A DNA stretch of 64,000 nucleotides from contig CAJNDS010002166.1 in assembly GCA_905221605.1 (NCBI GenBank), positions 206,001-270,000 on the forward strand, in the 5' to 3' direction. The stretch's first letter is position 1. Each line of letters begins with the position of its first letter. The position numbers and the translations under genes are program-made. The stretch comes from Symbiodinium natans. Its lineage: Eukaryota > Sar > Dinophyceae > Suessiales > Symbiodiniaceae. Of this stretch, positions 32,376 through 43,319 are shown piece after piece. A model generated the notes under the pieces. It ran no database searches and was not told the origin of the DNA. It was given only the letters and a program-made list of their open reading frames with translations.

Positions 32376-32402
32376 TTTTTTTTAAGGGGGGGGGGGGGGG
32401 GG
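32376..32402. repeat. T run joined to a run of 17 G
   Basis: CTTTTTTTTTTAA followed by 17 G. Confidence 0.85.
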
Positions 32403-32403
32403 T

Positions 32404-32508
32404 ATTGTGAGCTGGAGAAGGCCAAGCTCCAAGACACAGCAAGGGCGGCCTCTGCCCGGGCAAACACATCTGCGGCACTCTCGCCGCCCTGAAGATACCT
32501 GAGGCAAG
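32404..32508 (+). CDS. Coiled-coil exon-like island
   Basis: The plus strand reads CELEKAKLQDTARAASARAN then TSAALSPP before a stop. Short and helical. Bordered by a G run and a TTTAGGG array. Confidence 0.3.
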
Positions 32509-32511
32509 CAC

Positions 32512-32622
32512 AGGGTTTAGGGTTTAGGGTTTAGGGTTTAGGGTTTAGGGTTTAGGGTTTAGGGTTTAGGGTTTAGGGTTTAGGGTTTAGGGTTTAGGGT
32601 TTAGGGTTTAGGGTTTAGGGCT
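32512..32622 (+). repeat. Interstitial TTTAGGG array
   Basis: Sixteen perfect units. Confidence 0.97.
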
Positions 32623-33770
32623 ATACGGGCGAAGGGTTTAAACCCTCGAGGTTGTTCAGGGTTTCGGGTACGGACTCTTTCACGCTAGCTGGAAACACAT
32701 ACATGGTTTTAGGCTTTATAGAGTTTAGGACCCAGCTTTTGACATTTCAGCGATTCGTGTAGTTTTTATTGAGGAACTCAGGGTTTAAGAGGAGAACTTG
32801 GAGGGGCACCCAAAACCTTCCGGAAGAAGCCTAAGCCTTACAGGCCTGAGCTTCGAATACCTAAGACGTAACCCTAAGAATTAGGCTTTCTTAACCCTAA
32901 AAACTCAAAGCCCACGGCAAGAAGAAGAGCCGTGTCTGACCCGTACCACGTTCCAGGTCCCACCCCGACCGCGAGCGATGCTTCCCCGGAAAGACCCTTA
33001 TGTGTGTCCTTATGTGTGTCGAGGACGAGACTTCTATCTATCACTATCAAGCTCTTAACAAGTATGGACGCCTTGTATGAAGTAAGCTATGTACCTGGAA
33101 ATCTACACCAGCAGAAAGAGCTCGGACAACCCACTCGTTTTCGCCTTCAGGACCCCCATAAACAGGTTGAGGGCGTCGGGGTTGATGACTGGGCACCGAA
33201 CCCTACCAAGCCATACCAGGCCCCCAATGGCCCTTCCAGCCCTGAATCCCCCGAACTCCTCCACTAAAGTCACTTAAGCCCGATGGGGTATTAGACCCTA
33301 TAACCCCATAAACAGCCCTATAAAGGCACCTTTGTTTAAGGCCAGGGGGCCGCATCCCCTTCGCCCGATTCTCCTTGTCGCTGTCCCGCTCCTCGCCGTG
33401 CGCGCGGCCGCCGCCCCCGGCAGGCCGGACGTCTGGCCAGGCTCGCCTTCCCACTCCCAGCTTCGGAAGTCACAGCAAAAAACGGCCCTTTTTTTTGAAC
33501 CCGAAACCCTAAGTTCTAAACCCCAAGTTCTAAACCCTAAGTTCTAAACGCTACATGGCTGGATGTCGGAGCCTTCCGGCTTCTAAGAACTCACAAACTA
33601 CAAGGGAAGCAAAGCTTAGAGCCCGCCGCTGCGGCTCAGACACTGCAACGCGCTCCGAGGCGACGATTTCTGGCTGCCCTTGGCCCTGGGTTGAGTCCAG
33701 TTATTGGAAGCAGAAATTGGGTTCCAAGAAGGACCCCAACGTATGTATATGTATGTATGTGCATGTGTGG
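32623..33770. other. Unique sequence, no supportable gene
   Basis: Contains CCCTAAG/TTCTAAA variants (33500-33550). A GC-rich plus frame at 33350-33430 (PLRPILLVAVPLLAVRAAAA) has the look of a signal peptide, but the opposite strand is open and nothing downstream continues it. Confidence 0.35.
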
Positions 33771-33774
33771 ATGT

Positions 33775-33850
33775 GTATACATATACATATCCTACCTATA
33801 TATATATACACATATATATATAGATATACATATATATATATATATAGTCA
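33775..33850. repeat. TA-rich microsatellite
   Basis: Interrupted (TA)n with ATACATATA units. Confidence 0.9.
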
Positions 33851-35880
33851 ATACCAATCAAGGTCTATGGACCATTTATAAACCCTCTTTAGGGTTCATT
33901 CGCCTCATCTGCAGAGGCCACATGCGCTGCTATGCTGCAAGAGACACCATCTAAGAAATGAGAAGATGAATGTCATGCGCCGCGACAGCCGGTCTAAGTG
34001 CTGCGAGTCAAAAGAAGCAATGGCCCTTAGTTCACTCAGTCACTCAATCCCTCCCTTACCTAATTACCACCCCCCGCCCCACATCCGAAAGTCATATCCG
34101 GATCCAAGGGAATTCTAATTATTCTGATTCTGGCTTGTATACTGCTAACAAACCCATTGATCCAAGAGGCGACTCGGCGCTGTTCCCACCTCGTCGTTCC
34201 CAGTGTGAACTGTTTCGAAATCCACTCACTCCACAGCGCGGGGGGTTCTTGGGGTGTCGGGTTTACAGCTCGGGGGATAGGGGGGAAGTCGGCGGGGTTG
34301 TCTGGGTTGGGGGGGGTTGGAGGGAAGCAGCCAGTTTCAGCAAACAATTCTGGACTTTGACGCAACACATCAGCAGGAGACTGTGCTCAAGTGAAAACTG
34401 AGGCAGGCAAGAAGCCTGTTGCTGTCGAGGCGGGCACCTGGCATACAGCGCGGGTGACGACAGAAGCTTTTGGAGGGCGTGATCTGAAGGAAGATCTGTC
34501 TAGGGACATCGCCAGACGAGATTCGAAAAATCATGAAAAATCCCAAGAAATTCTGGCGAATGTTGGCGGACCCCCCTTCACCTCGCTTTCCCGCTGCGTC
34601 GGCGGCTTGTCACCCTCGACGGGCTTGAACTGGGCGGTCCTGCAAAGGCTGAGCGTGCACTGATCTCCTTCACGGCTTCTTCAGCTCTGTGGGGTTGCAG
34701 TGACTGGAAATACTGTATGTCGCCGGATCCGAAGCGCCGTTCCTACGTGCGCAGCATGAAGAGGAAGAGATTTGTTAGACTCACACGAGTTTGGAGCTCA
34801 AGCAGTCCAGCGCGCATGGGGCGGATCCGGACTGGAGTTCTCCGGGCCTCGGCAATGCTTTCCAGGTCCCGACAAATTCCCTGGACACAGAGTATCACGA
34901 AATCGCCGAAAGACAGAGGGCTTCGAGAGGAAACTTTTGCAAGTCGAGCCCCGCTCTGCATCCTAGAGTTACCTCACCTCTTTGAAAAACTGAAGGCGCG
35001 CATATGGAACTGTGGTCCCAGCTGGGTGGATATGCGCCGCGCCCTGGTCGACTGCCGCTGCCGCTGCTGCTGTCGCCTGCGTGTCGGCTTCTCCACTACA
35101 ATTGGGGAGCAGCAAGGAATTTAGATGACCGTGGAGGTGCGTCAACGGATCCCATAAAAGCGCTTCAGTGCTCCGACTAGAGTAACAGCAAGGGCGGTGC
35201 TGATGCTGCTCTTGACGAACCTTCAGTCTGCTTGGAGGAGGTTGCGCTGCTCAATTGCTGCCCACTACATTGCCGCAACCAAAACCAAGTGCAAGTGACT
35301 GCAGTTCCATGCCCAGAGGCCCGATTCCAAGAAGCCCTTGTTTTAAAGACCTTGCAATCCAGTGGCTGTTGTACAAGCAGCTGCTGGGAACACTACCTTG
35401 ACACAGGGATGCAATGCCGATTGGCACGACTAGAGCCACAAGAAATCAGAAGAATCACGGTATAGTAGAAGAAGGATACTCTAGCAGCATGATTCACTTT
35501 CGATTCACATCCGACAATGGAAGAAGGATGCAACTACTCGGTGCGGGTGCATAGGTTGACCATCGAGTGCTACGAAGCCTAGGTTTTTGATGGGTTAGTA
35601 GGAAAATGGGTTGTCGAGGTTCCCACAAACTATGAACTATTAGAGTCAAGAGCAAAGTTAATTGTTTGGGCGGCATGTTCACGAAAAGGCATGAACGCCC
35701 GGACAGCACGTCTTGTTTCAGAAACGTTTTGGGCATAGACGTTGGTTCCCTCCCACCCCTCACCCCTCCCCCGGGCCTACCTACGAGGAACCTAGACCCA
35801 CCAAAAACGCAGGGCAACCACGGCACCTGCCACCAACTAGTCATCGTAGCTGTATGAGATTCTGACCATTGGTGCTGATT
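33851..35880. other. Unique sequence, no supportable gene
   Basis: Almost free of telomere-like arrays. Open frames on both strands (for example plus 34391-34663 and plus 34717-35124) show no recognisable domain. It separates the repeat patchwork from the HNH gene and could contain its 3' exons. Confidence 0.35.
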
Positions 35881-35886
35881 TTGCCA

Positions 35887-37182
35887 TCAGACACCAGGAG
35901 TCGTGTTAGTGAACTGTCGCTGGCTTGGTGTTCGACGCCAGCTGGCAGAGACAAGCACCTCTGAGACAGAAACACGTACCCAACAATCAGGCATGATCAC
36001 ATCTCGCCACTCCTCGCCTGGGACATCTGTGGACATGACTGGCTTGAAGGTCCAGCCATTTCGAAGTGCCGCCTCGTGTTTGCAAGCCCAGACCACGAAA
36101 TGAAATGAGACGTTAGCAGCACGCGCTGCTTCAGACACGGAAGAGAACCGCACCCATGCGCTCTCACTGCAACAGCGTCCAAGTATCGGCTTGCCTGAAC
36201 GATATCCTTTGCTTCGAGACTGAGCATCCAAGCAATTCTCCGAAGGCGTTGCGTATTCCAAGTTGTTTATGCAGTTGTTCCTGCGGTTTCCGTCAATGTG
36301 GTGCACTTGCAGGCTTGGAGACATGGGAAGCCCGAGGAATGTCGCAGCGACCAAGCGGTGAACCCGAAATGATCCGTCCTTCCCATTGGTCACGCAATAC
36401 CCTGCCGCATTCAGTGTCCCATGTGAAATGCGACCTGTTGACTTGGACACACGCCCAAGGGTGCTGACCATCATGTGGTCAATGGCCTCACCAGTTTTTG
36501 GGTGACAGGCCTGCCTCCACTCCTCACCACTATAGTCGCCAGCGTAAACTTCGTGCCTGATGGCATCAGAATCCTGCTCAGCAAACTTGAACTCGAAGCC
36601 CACAGTCTGACCGAACCCTTGTCTGCAGATTCTGGACACAGAAGACTGGTGCACGCCCAGCTCGCGTGCCATTTGGCTTTGTGAGCGGCACAAGTTCCAA
36701 AAACTGTCACCGACTCGCCGCCAAAGCACAGGCTTTGAAAAGCAGTTGCGACCATTGGCATAAGAATGCACCATGTTCTCCGTGGGAGTTAGGTACTCGA
36801 GATTTTGCACACGATTGTTCGATCGGTTGCCATCCTTGTGGTTGACCTGCGAATGACTCGGGCTTGGGGGGATGCCCAGGAAAGCCCGAGCGACCAGTCG
36901 ATGCACCAGCAGGGACCGTTGCTCTATTATTACCCGCCGGTAACCATCGAAAGAAGCGTTTCCGAAGCTGATTTGGCCTCGCGTGTTGCAAACGCGGCCG
37001 CAGGAGCTGACTTGCCAGCGTCCCGCAATGTCTACATGGATGGAACAGGCGCGGATGCCGTGGATGCAACGCAGGAAGTCTGCGCAGCCTGGCATCAATC
37101 TAAACATCACCGTTCCAGCCCTTGTATGGTTGCAAAGCCGTTCGGACCATGACCAGGGGCCATCAGGGGCCACCTCAGGCAC
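35887..37182 (-). CDS. Tandem NUMOD4-HNH homing-endonuclease-like protein
   Basis: This 431-codon frame holds two copies of a NUMOD4 plus HNH unit, a DNA-binding and nicking or cutting module of homing endonucleases. Unit 1 has a NUMOD4-like stretch (about 47-80), VHRLVARAFLG at 93-103 and NHKDGNRSNN at 114-123. Unit 2 has SGEEWRQA at 218, VHRLVAATFLG at 274-284 and HHIDGNRRNN at 294-303. After each lies a NUMOD1-type helix-turn-helix (SQMARELGVHQSSVSRICRQ at 169-188, and SVSEAARAANVSFHFVVWAC at 348-367). A third unit starts at VPGEEWRDVIMP (387) but stops at a GAG/GTGCTTG sequence near 35959, probably an intron donor, so the gene may continue to the left. The metal-binding and catalytic His of each HNH are kept. 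Such proteins are common in phages and large DNA viruses, so transfer is possible but not shown. Confidence 0.75.
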   Translation of the reverse strand: MPEVAPDGPWSWSERLCNHTRAGTVMFRLMPGCADFLRCIHGIRACSIHVDIAGRWQVSSCGRVCNTRGQISFGNASFDGYRRVIIEQRSLLVHRLVARAFLGIPPSPSHSQVNHKDGNRSNNRVQNLEYLTPTENMVHSYANGRNCFSKPVLWRRVGDSFWNLCRSQSQMARELGVHQSSVSRICRQGFGQTVGFEFKFAEQDSDAIRHEVYAGDYSGEEWRQACHPKTGEAIDHMMVSTLGRVSKSTGRISHGTLNAAGYCVTNGKDGSFRVHRLVAATFLGLPMSPSLQVHHIDGNRRNNCINNLEYATPSENCLDAQSRSKGYRSGKPILGRCCSESAWVRFSSVSEAARAANVSFHFVVWACKHEAALRNGWTFKPVMSTDVPGEEWRDVIMPDCWVRVSVSEVLVSASWRRTPSQRQFTNTTPGV

Positions 37183-37500
37183 TGAGCCTTGCTATGCCTG
37201 GCTCAGAAGCAACACCCACATCAAACATCAGCACTACTATGCTGACCTACTCTGTGACTGAGACAGTCCTGGATCCAGAGCTCTGGCAACATGTGCGAAA
37301 ATACGAAGTCACATTTCATGGGACACCGAGCGCTGCTCAAAAACACCTCTTGCAGCCAAATCACGCTCGACCTGCTCACTCTTGAGGGCCGACGTCTCCA
37401 GCACCTGAGCAGACTGGCATGGACCCCTAACTACACCTTCTGGATCTAGTCGGCACACTCTTGAAAATAGGCCATCTCGCAACAGTCCCCTCTCAAACCC
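37183..37500. other. Upstream flank of the HNH gene
   Basis: No promoter motif recognised. Could hold an upstream exon. Confidence 0.3.
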
Positions 37501-37504
37501 TAAC

Positions 37505-37880
37505 GCACTACGCCACCATTTTCCGCTGCGTCGCGGGAACGGCAGCTGCACGCTTACGGCCATCCGCCGCAGGCGCAGCCCCACTGCCCTTCTCGCTGCC
37601 CCTGCCCTGCCTTGGAGGTGGCGAGTCTTGGGCTTAGGAGACCTTAAGGTTGAATTATAGGGTTTGGGAGGTTTTTGGGGTGTGATCGGAGGAGTCATGG
37701 CGTTGAATTCTACCCAACTATCATGAAACCTGTCACCATCATCATCGGCCTCAAAGGAACCAAAGGGAAGAAAGGATATATATAGCTGTGGTCCAGAGTC
37801 TTTGGCAGTTTTGGGAAAGGCCACCAACACACAAAAGATCAGGGCATCGACGCCCAGGGGCGCCCGGGGGCTGCGCTGCC
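37505..37880 (-). CDS. Two possible exons, unknown protein
   Basis: At 37690-37880 the minus strand reads LVAFPKTAKDSGPQLYISFL then PFGSFEADDDGDRFHDSWVE, which looks coding. At 37505-37620 a different minus frame reads RQGRGSEKGSGAAPAADGRK, a low-complexity linker. A telomere-like stub (TTATAGGGTTTGGG) separates them. Not recognised. Confidence 0.35.
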
Positions 37881-37959
37881 GGCTCCCCGGTGCGGCCGCC
37901 GAGTGCCTCAAGGGACCAAGTGAACGCAGAGGATCACACTCCCCTAAGCTACTACTAAA

Positions 37960-38060
37960 CCAAGCCTAAACCCTAAACCCTAGTCTCTTAAACCTCAAGC
38001 CCCCCTTATGCCCGAAACCCTATAAACTCCCCCATATCATGGACCCTAAAGACCCTAAAC
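37960..38060 (-). repeat. CCCTAAA-type stubs
   Basis: Scattered C-strand heptamers. Confidence 0.7.
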
Positions 38061-38094
38061 CCGATTGTTGAAGGCTCACTTTTGGTGCCCAAGG

Positions 38095-38190
38095 AGCTTC
38101 CCCGGCGGCAGCTCGGCCGCGCGCGGCGAGGGTTTCGGAGACCGGGGCGAAGCTGAGGCGGAGGCCTTTGAGAAGCCGACACTTCCAGGG
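38095..38190 (-). CDS. Exon-like Ser/Pro/Ala linker
   Basis: The minus strand reads FSKASASASPRSPKPSPRAA then ELPPGKLL. Similar in style to the island at 38785-38880, so probably the same gene. Confidence 0.33.
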
Positions 38191-38399
38191 CATTGAGGGG
38201 TTTTCGGGTTTACAGTTTAGGGTGTTTCTGGCACCCGCATAGCCAAGTTGAGGGTTAGGGGTTAGGGTTTAGGCAGCAGGGTTCAGAGTTCAGGGTTTAC
38301 GGACATTTTTTGAATATTTGGGTGCGCCAAGCCAAACCGAACTCCAACTCTACATTCTTCATCCCAATCCAAAGACCCCATCAAAACCGCAAACCCCAA

Positions 38400-38780
38400 C
38401 ACACTGAACAATAAAGCCTCCAACTCCAACCCTACTGCACCCCTAAACCCTGTAGACCCTAAACCCTTAAACCCTGTAATTCAACCCCTAAACCCTGTAA
38501 CCCCTAAACCCTGAAAAGACCCTAAATCTCTAAATCCCTAAATCCCGAAAACCTAAACCCTAAACCCTAAACGCTCGCTCCCAGGTAAATTAAACCGTGT
38601 AATTAAACCCCTAAACCCTGTAATTAAACTCCTAAACCCTGTAATTAAACCCCTAAACCCTGTAATTAAACCCCTAAACCCTGCAATTAAACCCCTAAAC
38701 CCTGTAGCCCCTAAACCCTGAAAGACCCTAAATCCCTAAATCCCTAATCCCTAAACCCTAAACCCTAAACCCTAAACGCT
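38400..38780 (-). repeat. CCCTAAA array with a 22-25 bp higher-order unit
   Basis: From 38580 to 38710 the phrase TAAACCCCTAAACCCTGTAA recurs about six times as a compound unit (telomere-like octamer plus heptamer plus TGTAAT). This is a higher-order repeat rather than simple heptamers. Confidence 0.85.
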
Positions 38781-38784
38781 CGCT

Positions 38785-38880
38785 TCTTCGGAAAGATCCG
38801 GGGCCTTGGGCGGCGAGGCGGAAGCCTGAGAGGCCGCCGTGGAGCTCTCCGAGGCCACGGAGCCCTCCTTGGCTGCCAAG
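38785..38880 (-). CDS. Exon-like Ser/Ala/Pro linker
   Basis: The minus strand reads HYLAAKEGSVASESSTAASQ then ASASPPKAPDLSEEA. Coding-like low-complexity linker. Confidence 0.35.
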
Positions 38881-38914
38881 TAGTGGGCTCAACAGGTATT
38901 CTATATGTATGTAT

Positions 38915-39000
38915 GCGTATTATATATATATATATATATATATATATTCTATATATATATATATTATATGTATATATATATATACATATATATATATATG
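38915..39000. repeat. TA-rich microsatellite
   Basis: Interrupted (TA)n with TATTCTATA and TTATATGTA. Confidence 0.9.
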
Positions 39001-39412
39001 CATTGGCATTGATATTGTATTTATACGTCTATACAAGAAAATCGATGCACATACGTCTATGCAAAAGCATACGTCTACACACATGCACAAGGATGTCTTG
39101 GGTAGGGTCATGATGAAACCCCTACAAGGAGTTGTTCAAACCTGAACCAGATTGGGGTTCCCTTGACGTTGCGGCCAAATCTCCGGCCCCCGCTTCTCCT
39201 CTGCGGGCCTGGCAAAAGCAGGGCCGGTCCATCGCGAAGAGCACTTCTAAACCTACTACCTACTGGCTCTTTGTAGGGAATTCGGGAATCAGGTACCCTA
39301 CAAAACCCGCTTAGGGCCTGAAAGGGATATAATTAGGTCATCTGTTTCCCCGATCCCCCAATTCCCTATTCAACGCTAGTAAATAAGTATGTCTGTATAC
39401 ATACACACAAAG

Positions 39413-40050
<638 letters not shown>

Positions 40051-40057
40051 AAATCAT

Positions 40058-40162
40058 TCGAAGAACTGGTGCTGCAAGCTTTGGGTGCAGGCGACCTCGG
40101 CTTTCGACAGGTGCATTTCGATGGCCTTCAGTCGCCCCTGTAGCAGCGCGTCACGCAATTGG
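40058..40162 (-). CDS. Coiled-coil exon-like island
   Basis: The minus strand reads QLRDALLQGRLKAIEMHLSK then AEVACTQSLQHQFF. It has an amphipathic heptad-like helix. Its upstream (right) edge meets a TTTAGGG array on plus. Confidence 0.42.
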
Positions 40163-40262
40163 GTTTAGGGTTTAGGGTTTAGGGTGTAGGGTTTAGGCTT
40201 TAGGGTTTAGGGCTTAGGGTTTAGGGTGTAGGGTTTAGGGTTTAGGGTTTAGGATGGTTTAG
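40163..40262 (+). repeat. TTTAGGG array with TGTAGGG and CTTAGGG variants
   Basis: About 13 units. Confidence 0.93.
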
Positions 40263-40369
40263 GGAACTTGCCCTGGAGAGTTGTGTGGTGGCGGCGCCAC
40301 AGTCGCTCCCGAGCATGTTGCCGAGCTTAGCTCATTACAGAACTTAATCCCTGTTCCCCTAGGAAGAAA

Positions 40370-40432
40370 AAGAGATCCTTTTTGTTTATATATATAAGAA
40401 AGCCCATAACCCAAAAAGTAAAAAGGATCCCT
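40370..40432. mobile_element. Small foldback element
   Basis: GATCCTTTTTGTTTATATAT at 40374 faces CCAAAAAGTAAAAAGGATCC at 40411-40430: inverted ends GGATCCTTTTT with a TA-rich loop. It shares TATAAG...AGCCCATAACCCAAAAAG with the element at 18187. Confidence 0.6.
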
Positions 40433-41570
40433 AACACTGATCTAGCCAGAAGGGGGCATCTGTTTTGGGGGGGCAACGGTCTTTCAAAGCAATCTTTTTT
40501 TCTGGGCCGACCTCCACTTCACGGGGCTGATGGGCCCTTTTTGGGAAATCAAAGCCTAAACCCTAAACCCTAAACCCTAAACCCTAAAGCCCCCCCCTCG
40601 CACATTGACGTGAGCTTGCCTCGCCCTTGGGAGGCTTTTCTTCGCTCTTCTGACCTGCAGGCCAAGACGCCCAGTAAGCACGATTGTGATTCTTACGAAT
40701 ATTATTTTTTCTGTAGCATTCTCTTGTTACAGACAATAACCTATTAGTTATTGCTGCTAATTAAGTGGGAACCCAACACAGTTTGGATGAACATGGGCGG
40801 CTGGAGTGCCCAGAGTTTTGCGCTTCTTTGCTGGATCAGCAGCCGTAAAGAACAAATGAACGCAGCGAGTGTCGCATCCAACGCGCCGGAAGCATGTAGG
40901 GCAATGTCGGGATATGCGGAGGGCCGACATTAACAACACAACCCCCCCAAAAGAGGCTTTGCTAAGCTGGGGCCTGCCTTCTGCCACCAGGGCCGCCGAG
41001 GCCTTCACGGGAGATGGCTTCTGCAGGGTTTGGGGTGTTAGCGTTTGGGGGCTGTTGGGGCTTTGAAGGTTTTTAGGGCTTTTGGGGTGTTAGGGTTTCT
41101 GGCTCGATGCCTTTTCGCTGCCGTGGGCTACGCATGCTGAATCGCTCACGCTTGGACAAGCCAGGAAAGGCACATGCGGTCCAGAGTCTCTTGCTTGAGC
41201 CCGATGTATGCGCAAGGGCTTTGGGTCTAGGATGAAGAACATTTTTTGTTTCCCGGTAAAAATCTCGGCTTTGGGTAGTGCCAAGGTTGCGGATTTAGGC
41301 TCTGAGTCCACTGTAGGAGGGTTTAGGGCTTAGGCTTTAACAAGATGGTCTGGAGTAGACAGATTCTCTCCGGCCTAGCAACCTGAGAAGAGAAGGCGTG
41401 CCCCTTGTTCGGTTGAATGGGATTTTCTTGCGGACCCTAAGCCCCCCAAAACAGGAGTGAAGAAAGGGTACTGCTGGGCATCCGAGGAGTTCGTCGGCCC
41501 CTGGGATTCCTGTAAGTCGAGCATGCCATGGAAAGCAAAAAACAGTGTCACGACCCTCAGAATCTCCCTG
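40433..41570. other. Telomere-like stubs and islands, no clear gene
   Basis: CCCTAAA at 40556-40590, and a possible minus exon at 40610-40680 (QKSEEKPPKGEASSRQC). A possible plus exon at 40950-41030 (LLSWGLPSATRAAEAFTGDG). Degenerate TTTGGGG/TTTAGGG at 41030-41100. Confidence 0.35.
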
Positions 41571-41571
41571 A

Positions 41572-41645
41572 ACCCTAAACCCTAAACCCTAAACCCTAAA
41601 CCCTAAACCCTAAACCCTAAACCCTAAACCCTAAACCCTAAACTC
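41572..41645 (-). repeat. CCCTAAA array
   Basis: Ten perfect units. Confidence 0.97.
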
Positions 41646-42015
41646 TCGGCACGGCCTCGGTCTCGCGACCTGAAGGGTGCAAGGGTCATGTGGGCGCGGG
41701 TGCAATGTCTCGACGCGATGAGCCAATGAAAGCCCCTAATGTGAACCCTGAAACCCTGCAGACATGACTGCATCTGTCAATCATATTTCTTGACAAATCA
41801 TAGTAAAATACTATATTGTTATGGTTGTTTGCAGGTTCTTCTGTGAGAACTCGTTCTCACAGACTTTCCAAGGAAGAAAACGCGCTTTGCCGCCATGGCC
41901 TTCCACCCTGAACCCCCAAAATGGGGGTTTACGAAAGTAGGGGGGGGACCTCCTAATGTGGAGCCCGAATTTTCGGGAACCCCCAAGACCCTTCAGGTTC
42001 TTCAGGCGTTTCATG

Positions 42016-42120
42016 TTAATATAGGGGTCGGAAGAATGATCAATACAAATATTCCCTCATGGCGCCTTTGTATCTATACTATAAGAACCCCCAAAGCCCT
42101 ATTCTAATTATTCAGGCCCC
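42016..42120. mobile_element. MITE-like repeat family 2, copy 1
   Basis: Starts TAATATAGGGGTCGGAAGAA, includes ACTATAAGAACCCCCAAAGC and ends TTCTAATTATTCAGGCCCC. It aligns end to end with 47117-47219 (TAATTTAGGGGTCGGAAGAA ... CTCTAATTATTAAGGCCCC). Ends are GGGG/CCCC with loose inverse complementarity. Non-coding, about 104 nt. Confidence 0.7.
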
Positions 42121-42121
42121 T

Positions 42122-42232
42122 CTGTTGCGTCCCGCGCCTCGGCTGAAGGCCTCCAGGCACAAGTTCAGCTGCCGCCGCGCCACGTTGACGCTGCGGCCGC
42201 CGGCCTCCAAGCGAGCTTGACAGCCGGGTTGA
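42122..42232 (-). CDS. Exon-like island
   Basis: The minus strand reads CQARLEAGGRSVNVARRQLN then LCLEAFSRGAGRN. Amphipathic helical, coding-like. The plus strand is also open. Confidence 0.35.
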
Positions 42233-42237
42233 CGAAA

Positions 42238-42345
42238 ACAGGGGGCCCCCAATATAGATCCCCAACTAGTAACTAGTAGGATTCCCTTACAATCGGGACC
42301 CCAACAAGGTACCCCGAGTTTCGGACACCCCCATTTGGGAGCCTC
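42238..42345. repeat. Dispersed short repeat, GGGGRTTTACGAA...GGTACC family, copy c
   Basis: GGGGGCCCCCAATATAGATC, then TAGTAGGATTCCCTTACAAT, AAGGTACCCC and GTTTCGGACACCCCCAT, in the same order as the copy at 3328. Confidence 0.55.
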
Positions 42346-42905
42346 CTTGGGGATTCGGCTATGAAGGCTCGCCCTGCCTCGTCTGCAGAGGCCGGGGGCT
42401 CCAGAATGCCCCTGGGCGCTTTGAAGCTCTGAGGGCAAGGCTAGAACGAATCCGGGCGAGGGGGGGGATGGGTGCAAGGGCCCATATTCCCCAAATAGGG
42501 CCTTACTAATCCCTGATCCCTTTTTTTGGGGGGGTTTAGGGTGTAGGGTTTTGATACATGTGGTTATAATGCTTCAACGCAATCCTTTATGTTGAGCTGT
42601 TCTTGCTGATGATGGTTTTTTCTTGTTCTGGTTGCTGTTATTGTATCAAAGTAAACGCAACATGATTCCAAGGGCATTCTTGAAATGCTTATTTCAAACT
42701 GAATAACTCACTACTCCTCGCACCTAGTTCATTTGGTTTTGTGCGCGTGCGTGCTTATGGCCTATGTGTGTGTGTGTGCAGTCGAAGTACCAAGGTACCT
42801 TCAAACATGTTGGCAGCTATGCCTATACCCCCCCTTCGCACCGTCTACAGCACAAAATGACATCTTTAACATTCCTTTGGGCTTGACCCCTAAACCCCAA
42901 ACAAG
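42346..42905. other. Unique sequence, no clear gene
   Basis: AT-rich 42550-42720, (TG)n at 42765-42780. Frames conflict. Confidence 0.4.
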
Positions 42906-42909
42906 CCGA

Positions 42910-43022
42910 AGGGGCTGGGCGGCTGGCAGTGGGAGCTGTGGATGCTCCACATGACGCTGGCGCAGGCGGGCATTCTCCTTCAAGGAAAGCGCAGCACCAT
43001 CTTTGCGAGGACTGAGGAAGTG
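42910..43022 (-). CDS. Exon-like island, helical
   Basis: The minus strand reads DGAALSLKENARLRQRHVEH then PQLPLPAAQ, preceded by WHFLSPRK. Coiled-coil character. Confidence 0.38.
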
Positions 43023-43069
43023 CCAGGGTTTAGGGTTTAGCATTTAGGGTTTAGTCAAGTCAGCACATT

Positions 43070-43315
43070 ATGGCGTTGCGAAGTCCAGGCGCAAGTGTTA
43101 GCGAAACGATCCAAGATCTAAACCGGCGAGATGCAACTGCTAGGGCGGAGCTGGCAAAAAGCAAGGCTCCTGAAGCATGGACGCAGCGAAGGTGGAGAGC
43201 TTCCTGATCGTGGCGGAGCACCACTCGGAATGCTGCCTGCGGGAGCAGGCCGTCACTCAGGGCAGCAGAGAAGACCTCAAAAGCCTCCACAAGAGGCCTT
43301 CAGGCTTCTAAGGCT
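43070..43315 (+). CDS. Exon-like island, two plus-strand frames
   Basis: The plus strand first reads MALRSPGASVSETIQDLNRR then DATARAELAKSKAPEAWTQR. From about 43178 another frame reads MDAAKVESFLIVAEHHSECC then LREQAVTQGSREDLKSLHKR. Both are helical and protein-like. A frame change near 43180 or a splice could join them. The reverse strand is also open. Confidence 0.35.
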
Positions 43316-43319
43316 CTAA

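Noticed and set aside
33332-33547. Secreted protein starting at 33332 on plus
   Set aside because: The hydrophobic Ala/Leu/Val stretch comes from a GC-rich segment open on both strands and runs into TTCTAAACCC repeat without a mature protein.
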